This document shows positions 1 through 5,477 of a stretch of 5,477 nucleotides of DNA, piece by piece. The stretch is taken from positions 1 to 5,477 of the forward strand of contig CAYXDC010000123.1 of NCBI GenBank assembly GCA_964463505.1, in the 5' to 3' direction. Both the position numbers and the translations under genes were made by a program. The stretch comes from JAJZSS01 sp964463505. Its GTDB lineage: Bacteria > Chloroflexota > Anaerolineae > Anaerolineales > UBA4823. Under the pieces are notes generated by a model. It had not been told where the DNA came from. It searched no databases and saw only the letters and a program-made list of their open reading frames with translations. Position 1 is the stretch's first letter. Each line of letters opens with the position of its first letter.

Positions 1-1
1 G

Positions 2-829
2 ATCTCCGACTTGCTGCACCTGCAATTCGATGATTATTCGCAAACCTTGGGCGCTTCGTATCACGCCTTGAAAACATCCGATCATGTTTCACGCTACCGG
101 CGGGATATCATCGAACGGCTGCAGAACTGGCAGATAGATAGTGAGTGGTTGGTTGGCGCAGCCGACGAACTGGTGCTGCAAAGCCGCCTCAGCCCTGCCC
201 AGGCTGAGCAAACCCTGGCGGGCTATCTGCAGTTTATCATCCACCAGCTCGAAGGGCTGGACCCGCTGCTCGAAGATATCGACCAGCGGCATGCTCAATA
301 TCTACGCACCTCTTTGCGCCAAATCCGTTACCAATTGGGCAGCGCCGATGGCAGCTTCAAAGATCGCCTGGTTTCTCTTGCCCGGCAGCTTTCGGCAATT
401 AAGGATGAAGGGGAAGAATACTTACCATCCGAAGCGCCTGGGCTGCGCCAGCATCCGGTGGATGCGCCCGATTTGCACAGTTACTACACCCCTCCGCAGC
501 GCCGCGCTCCCTTCATGCCCGCTTCGGTCATCCTGCCCACGCTCCAGCCCGAGGATATTATTTCTCTGCGCGCCCTGACCATGCAAGATGTTATCCAGGC
601 CTTTTCGCCCGAAAAAGTTAATCGCAAGGTGATCGGTTTCTTCAATGGACATAAACGGCTGCATATCACCGAAATCCCTACCGATGTATCCTCCGATCTT
701 CATTGGCTGACCACCATTGTCGCCTATGCTCACCATCCAGAAGTGGCCTACGGCCTGGAAATGGTAGAGGGCGAACCAGTGGAGATGGGCGGTTATAAAA
801 TTGCACCGTTTGAACTGTATAAACTGTAA
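2..829 (+). CDS. jetA: Wadjet JetA, MukF-like kleisin subunit (C-terminal part, 5' truncated)
   Basis: This gene is cut by the left edge: the frame is open from base 2 with no stop, and the TTG at 11 is an internal leucine codon rather than a start. About 275 residues remain, probably just over half of the protein, since JetA proteins are usually about 450-500 residues. The first ~150 residues are helical and charged. They include a segment (around IDQRHAQYLRTSLRQIRYQL, bases 278-337) resembling the helical region of JetA proteins, where a 'Y.R.T...I.YLL' pattern is typical. A proline-rich linker (PPQRRAPFMP) leads to a compact C-terminal domain ending in PFELYKL, which I infer to be the kleisin winged-helix domain that contacts a JetC head. 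In the family, JetA bridges the two SMC heads and recruits JetB. It lies 15 nt before jetB. I do not recognise it as the DUF3375 (type I) form; a type II/III JetA is more likely. Identification rests partly on the neighbouring jetC and jetD. Confidence 0.8.
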   Translation: MSDLLHLQFDDYSQTLGASYHALKTSDHVSRYRRDIIERLQNWQIDSEWLVGAADELVLQSRLSPAQAEQTLAGYLQFIIHQLEGLDPLLEDIDQRHAQYLRTSLRQIRYQLGSADGSFKDRLVSLARQLSAIKDEGEEYLPSEAPGLRQHPVDAPDLHSYYTPPQRRAPFMPASVILPTLQPEDIISLRALTMQDVIQAFSPEKVNRKVIGFFNGHKRLHITEIPTDVSSDLHWLTTIVAYAHHPEVAYGLEMVEGEPVEMGGYKIAPFELYKL

Positions 830-832
830 TGT

Positions 833-836
833 GAGG
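833..836 (+). promoter_or_regulatory. Ribosome binding site of jetB
   Basis: A GAGG core lies 8 nt before the ATG at 845, inside the 15-nt gap after the jetA stop. The good spacing supports 845 as the jetB start. Confidence 0.6.
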
Positions 837-844
837 CGTTTCGT

Positions 845-1459
845 ATGGAATTTTCTGCTATCACCTCCCTGCCTGAAAAATCTGCGCGTGACCTGCCGCG
901 GGTGGTCAACCGCCTGCTGGGACAGGTTTTCCTATACCGGGATAAAGATGAGGACAAAGATGATTACTATTTTGTCCACCGGCATCGTTCGGCCTGCGAA
1001 GCTGCGCTGACGCTTGCTGGTTTCAATTTACTCCACGATGAATACCACAATATCTTTCAGACCGTTTCAGATTTTAGCTACTGCCGCGCCCGCTATAAAC
1101 TGGATGAGACCTTGATGATCCTGGTGCTGCGTAAACTTTACGAAGAGCACTGCGAGCGTTTGAGCCTGGCGCAGGACCCTGTGGTGACGATCGGCGAAGT
1201 GCGCGAGGAATACCGCACCATTACAGGCAAAGAGCGCGACCTAGGCATCAGCCAGTATGAAACTCTGCTGCGCCGCCTGCGCTCGATGGGGCTGCTGGAT
1301 ACGCTGGATGGTCGCACCATCGATGTACGCGATGCGGGTGCTCGCCTGCGTCTGCGCGGTTCTGTGCGAATGATCTTACCCGTCCAGACCGTTGATGAGC
1401 TGGATGCTTGGATGCGTAAATACCGGTCGGCTGGCGAGGAAGAAGAGGAGATTCAATGA
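845..1459 (+). CDS. jetB: Wadjet JetB, MukE-like kleisin-associated subunit
   Basis: A complete 204-residue gene with ATG at 845 preceded by GAGG at 8-nt spacing. It sits between jetA and jetC, which is the expected place for JetB, the MukE-like tandem winged-helix protein that binds the kleisin JetA and helps control SMC head engagement on DNA. Length (about 200 residues) fits the family. The N-terminal part (PRVVNRLLGQVFLYRD, then a Y/F-rich stretch around residues 40-80) and the helical segment LDETLMILVLRKLYEEH (residues ~87-103) match the usual JetB pattern, where a short-loop region is followed by 'LR.LYEE'. Residues ~115-180 look like a second winged helix (YETLLRRLRSMGLLDTLDG). The tail is strongly acidic (EEEEE before IQ). 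There is no membrane segment or signal peptide. Its stop overlaps the jetC start (ATGA). The DUF4194 or DUF6063 assignment cannot be settled by eye; the name is mainly contextual. Confidence 0.8.
   Translation: MEFSAITSLPEKSARDLPRVVNRLLGQVFLYRDKDEDKDDYYFVHRHRSACEAALTLAGFNLLHDEYHNIFQTVSDFSYCRARYKLDETLMILVLRKLYEEHCERLSLAQDPVVTIGEVREEYRTITGKERDLGISQYETLLRRLRSMGLLDTLDGRTIDVRDAGARLRLRGSVRMILPVQTVDELDAWMRKYRSAGEEEEEIQ
1446..1450 (+). promoter_or_regulatory. Ribosome binding site of jetC, embedded in the jetB coding end
   Basis: AGGAG lies 5 nt before the jetC ATG at 1456. The same bases encode glutamates of the acidic jetB tail. Together with the ATGA stop/start overlap (1456-1459), this indicates translational coupling of jetB and jetC. 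Confidence 0.75.
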
Positions 1460-4400
1460 AAACCCTCACCCGCATTCGTTTGGTCAACTGGCATTTATTT
1501 GAAAATACCACCATCGACTGTCAGGGCAGCACCTATTTTATCGGCATCAATGGTGCAGGCAAATCTACCATCCTGGACGCGGTGCAGTTTGCCCTGGTAG
1601 GCGGCCAGCGAGAGGTGCGTTTTAACCAGGCAGCGCAGGCAGGCAGTAAGCGTTCCCTGGCCAGCTACGTGCGCGGCGAGCTGGGCACAGAAGGCCAGCG
1701 CTTCCTGCGCGGCGATTCCACCGGAGTGATCGCTTTGGAATTTCGCAACCCCGATGGCTCATTTTTTGCGCATGGCGCGGTGATCGATGCTTTCGAGGAT
1801 GGGCGGAACCCAGATATTGTTTATTTCATCGTTCACAATGTCGGGCTGGATGACCGCTGGTTTTTTAAGGAAGATGCTGCTTCGGGGCGATTGTATGACA
1901 CGCGGGGATTTAAGCGCCACCTGGAACATTTTGCCCTGCCGCCGGGCGGGCGCGCCCAGGTTTTTACGCGCCTGGAAGATTACCGTGTGCACCTGTTGAA
2001 TCGCCTGGGCCAATTGAAGGATTCTTTTCCGGCTAAAATCGTTAAGGGCCTGGCGTTCAGCCCACTGACCGATATCCGCTCCTTTGTGCACAATTACCTG
2101 CTCGATGAAAACCTGCTGGATGTCAAAACGCTCCAGGCGCAGCTAGATACTTTGCGCCACTTCGAGAGTCTGGCGGCAGATGTACGTGAGCGCATTGTGG
2201 CGCTGAACCAGATTGCTGAACTGGATAAAGAACGCGCTGCTAACCGCCGCCGTCGCATCACCAACGGCTATATTGCCCGTCGCTCCTGTGGAGAAATCCA
2301 CAGCGGCGAACTGAGAAATGCGCGCCTCAAGCTGGATGAGACGCGCATTTCGCTCAGCCGGGCTGAGCTGCAGCGCGACCAACTGGCAGCGAACCTGAAA
2401 TTTGCCGAGGCCGCCTTGCTGGATGCGAAGATTGCCTTGCAAACGGATCAGGCGGCGGCGAAAGAACGCCAGCTACGTGAAAAACTTGCTGCCAGCGAAG
2501 CCGAGCTAAAAATATTGCGCCAGCGAAAAACTGAAATAGATCACCAGATGGCCAAAGAACGCGCCGATGCGAAAAGATTGTGCGAACTACTGGCGGTCGA
2601 TCAACAGGATATTCCCCCGGTCGTTGCGGCTTTTCAGGCGGAAGGCGGCGACCAGCCCGTTCGTGATCTCCAGGCAGTTTATACCTCCCAGGGCCAGGAA
2701 TATACCCGCCAGCATGCGCTGCTGACTGAACAGGCTGCTAACCTGCACTCGGAGGCTGCTAAGATAGAGGATGAAATTCACAAGCTGCGCACCGGCGACC
2801 GCGAAGTCAGTTTTGAGAGTGAAGCTCCCCAGGCTAGCCGTCTGCGCCGCCTGCTGCGCGCCGCATTGGGGCTTGCCAGCGAGGATGTTGTCTTCCTTTG
2901 CACACTGCTGAATATCCCGGGTAAAGAATGGCAGGATGCCGTGGAGGGGATTCTGGGACAGAACCGCTTTGCTATCTTGGTTCCACCGGCAGCTTATGAT
3001 GCCGCCATGCGCCTCTACCAGCAACGCCGCCACACAGATGGGTTGCACGGCGTGGCTCTGCTGGATACTGAAGCCATCCTCCGGCATACTTCCAGGTCCG
3101 CATCGGCAAAGGAAGCCTGTTCACTGGAAGAGGAAGTGAACACTGGTCATCCTGCCGCACGTGCTTTTGTCGATCTTTTGCTGGGGCATTACATCAAGTG
3201 CAACGCCCTAGAAGAGCTGCGTTCCCACCGCACGGCGGTCACGCGTGACTGTTTTGTGCGCCGCAATTACACCGATAGCCATCTCAACCCCAACGTTTAC
3301 GGACGCTGGTTCATCGGCGAGCGCGCCGCCCCACGCCAGATCGAAAGCCGCCAGAAGCGACTGGAAGAGATTGCAAACGAGATGGCATTGCTGCAGCAGC
3401 GCGACAGCGCTCTGCGCCAGCGTCTTGCTTTGACCAGCGAGAAAATTCGACCGTTGATCGATCTCGAACATGCTTTGGATGGCGCGGCAATCTTGGGCGA
3501 GCGTGAGGCGAAATATGCCGGTTTATCAGCCGAGCTAGCCAGCCTGGATATGCACTCTGCTGAGAACCTGCACGCCGAGGTTGAGAGACGGCAGGCCGAA
3601 TACAGCCGTTTGCAAACGGAAGTTGTGGCTTTGGAGCGCAAAATGGGTGGGCTGGAAGCCCAAACCCGCTCGCTGGCTGAGCAGGATATTCCTCGTCTGG
3701 AGCGCCAGATCGACCAGGCCATCCAAAACGCTGATGACTTTTTAGCGGCGGTTGACCAACTTGAAGAAGAATTTCGCGTTGAGATAGCAAAGGAATACAC
3801 CCGTCGTTTGGAACGCCAACCGGCGGAGGTGATCCAGCAAAATGCTGAACGCTACGAAAACGAATACCAGAGCGCTGAAAACCGCAACCGCGACCGTCTG
3901 CGCGAGGCCAAGCAGGCCTACTCGCTGCGCTATGATTTCGGCTATGACGATAATGAGCACGCTGCTCGTTATTCCGTGGAGTGCAACAAGCTGGTCGAGT
4001 CTGAGCTGCCCCAGTATGAAGCGCAAATTACCCACCAGCGTTCCCTGGCCGAGCAGGAACTGGTCGAGAATTTCATCCATCGCCTGCGCGAGCAAATCGA
4101 GGAGGCCCGCCAGCAGTTGGCCTATCTCAACAGCACTCTGGCGCAACTTCGCTTTGGCGGCGAGCGTTATGAGTTCATCACTCAACCGGCGCCGGGACTA
4201 CGCGCCATGTACCATATGGTGATGGACAGCCAGAATATCCTCGGCGCATCCTTGTTCGACTCGGATTTTCGCCAGAAACACCAGCAGGCTTGGGATTTGC
4301 TCCTGGAGCGCCTGACAGCGAATAACCAGAGCAGCGAAACTCTGGCCACCGAACTGCACGAGTTACAGGACTACCGTTCTTATCTGCAATACGATATCCG

Positions 4401-4794
4401 CATTCACTATCCCAACGGCGACCGCGCTCTACTAAGCCAAATCAACGCCAAGAAGAGCGGCGGCGAGACAACCACTCCCTTCTATGTGGCAATGGCGGCT
4501 TCGTTTGCCCAGGCTTACCGGCTGAACCAGCCACGCCCATCTGACACGATCCGGTTGGCGCTCTTTGACGAAGCCTTCGGCAAGATGGATACCGCCCGTA
4601 CAGCTAGCGCGCTGCAGTTCATGCGCGATGCCGGCCTGCAAGTTCTGCTGGCTACCCCGCCAGATAAGTCGGGCGCGCTGCTGCCTTTTGTCGACACGGT
4701 GTGTACTGTGGTGCGCAAAAACAGCCATGCCTTTGTAATCGAGATCGACAAAAGCGATATGCTGAAAGAAATCGAGCAGCAGGTGACAAAATAG
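1456..4794 (+). CDS. jetC: Wadjet JetC, SMC/MukB-like ATPase (loop-extrusion motor)
   Basis: A complete 1112-residue SMC-like ATPase, about the usual JetC size and shorter than MukB (about 1480). The N-terminal head has Walker A GINGAGKS at residues 30-37 (K36 contacts phosphate), then SLASYVRGELG (67-77) and a JetC-type motif near 196-217 (GLAFSPLTDI...FV..YLLD). A first coiled-coil arm covers roughly 220-465 and is rich in charged and leucine heptad-like sequence. A compact globular hinge lies at about 465-630 (from EDVVFLCTLLNIPG to NVYGRWFIGER), and a second arm spans about 635-890. The C-terminal head carries the ABC signature KKSGGET (S1001-E1004), Walker B with the catalytic acid in LALFDEAF (D1038, E1039) and the D-loop GKMD (1042-1045). 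All ATPase residues look intact, so the motor should be active. In the family, the dimer extrudes DNA loops and presents circular plasmids to JetD. Pfam-type AAA_29 and SbcC/RAD50-like Walker B domains are expected. A generic SbcC/RAD50 identity is unlikely given the kleisin-type neighbours. Confidence 0.95.
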   Translation: MKTLTRIRLVNWHLFENTTIDCQGSTYFIGINGAGKSTILDAVQFALVGGQREVRFNQAAQAGSKRSLASYVRGELGTEGQRFLRGDSTGVIALEFRNPDGSFFAHGAVIDAFEDGRNPDIVYFIVHNVGLDDRWFFKEDAASGRLYDTRGFKRHLEHFALPPGGRAQVFTRLEDYRVHLLNRLGQLKDSFPAKIVKGLAFSPLTDIRSFVHNYLLDENLLDVKTLQAQLDTLRHFESLAADVRERIVALNQIAELDKERAANRRRRITNGYIARRSCGEIHSGELRNARLKLDETRISLSRAELQRDQLAANLKFAEAALLDAKIALQTDQAAAKERQLREKLAASEAELKILRQRKTEIDHQMAKERADAKRLCELLAVDQQDIPPVVAAFQAEGGDQPVRDLQAVYTSQGQEYTRQHALLTEQAANLHSEAAKIEDEIHKLRTGDREVSFESEAPQASRLRRLLRAALGLASEDVVFLCTLLNIPGKEWQDAVEGILGQNRFAILVPPAAYDAAMRLYQQRRHTDGLHGVALLDTEAILRHTSRSASAKEACSLEEEVNTGHPAARAFVDLLLGHYIKCNALEELRSHRTAVTRDCFVRRNYTDSHLNPNVYGRWFIGERAAPRQIESRQKRLEEIANEMALLQQRDSALRQRLALTSEKIRPLIDLEHALDGAAILGEREAKYAGLSAELASLDMHSAENLHAEVERRQAEYSRLQTEVVALERKMGGLEAQTRSLAEQDIPRLERQIDQAIQNADDFLAAVDQLEEEFRVEIAKEYTRRLERQPAEVIQQNAERYENEYQSAENRNRDRLREAKQAYSLRYDFGYDDNEHAARYSVECNKLVESELPQYEAQITHQRSLAEQELVENFIHRLREQIEEARQQLAYLNSTLAQLRFGGERYEFITQPAPGLRAMYHMVMDSQNILGASLFDSDFRQKHQQAWDLLLERLTANNQSSETLATELHELQDYRSYLQYDIRIHYPNGDRALLSQINAKKSGGETTTPFYVAMAASFAQAYRLNQPRPSDTIRLALFDEAFGKMDTARTASALQFMRDAGLQVLLATPPDKSGALLPFVDTVCTVVRKNSHAFVIEIDKSDMLKEIEQQVTK
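4781..4786 (+). promoter_or_regulatory. Probable ribosome binding site of jetD, within the jetC end
   Basis: AGGTGA lies 11 nt before the ATG at 4798, inside the last codons of jetC. Spacing is a little long, but no comparable site precedes the alternative ATGs at 4816 or 4876, so it favours the 4798 start. Confidence 0.45.
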
Positions 4795-4797
4795 CTT

Positions 4798-5477
4798 ATG
4801 CACCAGCCTGGCGAAATGCCCGCGGCAAAATTGCCAACAGAAATTTTGTTCAAACCATCTCCAGATGTGACTATCATGCTTGATACTCTGCTGGATAAGC
4901 TTGAAAACCGCAGTAGGCAAGATATAGAATGTGAATCGGGCAATCCACAGCGACGAAGCTATCCGGTCAGGATCCCCCTGGTAGAGATCGATCTTCCGGC
5001 ATATTTTTCCCAAACTGACCCTGAGCCGCGCATCCTGGCTAACCAGCAGCTTCAAGAACTAGAAAAACACAGTCTGATCGCTTTAACCTGGATGCTTGGA
5101 GAAAGCGGGCATCTGCTGGATACTGTGAGCCTCTCTACACAAATCTCTATCGACAAAACAGCGGAACTTTATGGTTTGCTGAAACGAGAGCCGCTCGCCG
5201 CTCGCCGCGCTCACCTGGAAACCTTGCTGCTCGCTGACCAATTCCGTTTCCCTGCTGATGACTGGCGCGCCCGCGCTGTGCGTCACATTTTACATCAAAT
5301 CCGCGCTGGAAAATCGGTCTTGCCTTTCAGTCTGACGGATACAGCCTTGAATCTTGATTTGCTCGCGGTTCTGGAAGCTCTGCCTGGTTTGGAAGTGGAA
5401 ACACCTTACCGCGTCTTCAGTGTGCGGGTTTTCAACGATAGCAAGCGTTTCGATGATCTCAAACCGGCGCTTGTCCG
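4798..5477 (+). CDS. jetD: Wadjet JetD, TopoVI/Spo11-like nuclease subunit (N-terminal part, 3' truncated)
   Basis: The frame from ATG 4798 stays open for 226 codons to the right edge, so the gene is real but incomplete. It begins 3 nt after the jetC stop. In the family, JetD is the nuclease: an N-terminal DNA-binding/arm region is followed by a C-terminal Toprim domain that cuts circular DNA held by JetABC. Visible here are LDTLLDKLENR (residues 28-38), which resembles the usual JetD opening 'LLDKYE.S'; YPVRIPLVEIDLPAYF (55-70), where the family has a similar 'P.R....E.P.YF' stretch; a helical wing LANQQLQELEKHSLIALTW (80-98); and VRVFNDSKRF (209-218), a typical JetD 'N.SK.FE' segment just before the catalytic half. 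The Toprim acidic residues lie beyond the window, so catalytic integrity cannot be judged. The start is uncertain: 4798 has the better Shine-Dalgarno, but the conserved region begins near the ATG at 4876, which would remove a 26-residue extension. Confidence 0.85.
   Translation, partial: MHQPGEMPAAKLPTEILFKPSPDVTIMLDTLLDKLENRSRQDIECESGNPQRRSYPVRIPLVEIDLPAYFSQTDPEPRILANQQLQELEKHSLIALTWMLGESGHLLDTVSLSTQISIDKTAELYGLLKREPLAARRAHLETLLLADQFRFPADDWRARAVRHILHQIRAGKSVLPFSLTDTALNLDLLAVLEALPGLEVETPYRVFSVRVFNDSKRFDDLKPALV

Noticed and set aside
11..829. TTG at 11 as the start of a 272-residue gene
   Set aside because: The frame is open upstream to base 2 with sequence of the same character, and no ribosome binding site can be judged there; the gene is simply cut by the window edge.
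3118..3142. Perfect 8-bp inverted repeat with a 9-nt loop (TGTTCACT / AGTGAACA)
   Set aside because: It is inside the JetC hinge coding sequence with no T-run after it, and one or two such repeats are expected by chance in a window of this size.
3297..3800. Overlapping long minus-strand frames within jetC
   Set aside because: They are serine/arginine-rich low-complexity translations opposite the second coiled-coil arm, a typical artefact of GC-rich coding sequence.
2..4794. Chromosomal MukBEF condensin instead of a defence system
   Set aside because: JetC is much shorter than MukB, the order kleisin-MukE-SMC is followed directly by a JetD-like gene, and the SGGE/DEAF-KMD motifs fit JetC better.
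4432..5055. 207-codon minus-strand frame across the jetC/jetD junction
   Set aside because: It lies opposite the conserved JetC Walker B region and the JetD N-terminus, and its translation has no recognisable motif. It is a shadow of the coding strand.
5190..5212. Short GCCGCTC-like direct repeats
   Set aside because: They encode an Ala/Arg-rich helix of JetD (PLAARRAH) in frame and are too short and few to be a repeat array.

Overview
The window holds most of one plus-strand operon that I read as a Wadjet (JetABCD; also called MksFEBG or EptABCD) SMC-family anti-plasmid defence system. Four consecutive genes fill almost every base: the 3' part of a JetA/MukF-like kleisin gene (cut by the left edge), a complete JetB/MukE-like gene, a complete 1112-residue JetC/MukB-like SMC ATPase gene, and the 5' part of a JetD nuclease gene (open to the right edge). 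The junctions are 15 nt, a 4-nt ATGA overlap, and 3 nt, so the genes are very likely co-transcribed and at least partly translationally coupled. There is no intergenic stretch long enough for a promoter, terminator, RNA gene or mobile element, and I found none.

How the genes would work together, from what is known of the family: JetC dimerises through its hinge and hydrolyses ATP with its heads. JetA bridges the heads as kleisin, JetB binds JetA, and the complex extrudes DNA loops. JetD, a topoisomerase VI/Spo11-like Toprim protein, cleaves small circular DNA once the motor has tracked around it. The sequence directly shows the JetC ATPase motifs (Walker A at residues 30-37, SGGE signature at 1001-1004, Walker B/D-loop around 1032-1045) and the conserved gene order. 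The JetA, JetB and JetD names rest on recognised sequence character plus context. The JetD catalytic Toprim domain and the JetA N-terminal winged-helix region lie outside the window.

Organism: a bacterium of moderate to moderately high GC by eye, with Shine-Dalgarno-type initiation. The codon and residue style resembles environmental Chloroflexota (Anaerolineae) sequences, but this is only an impression and nothing in the window fixes the taxon. The system type is known, so it is not a new class of biology. The open points are its subtype, the real start of jetD, and the missing gene ends.
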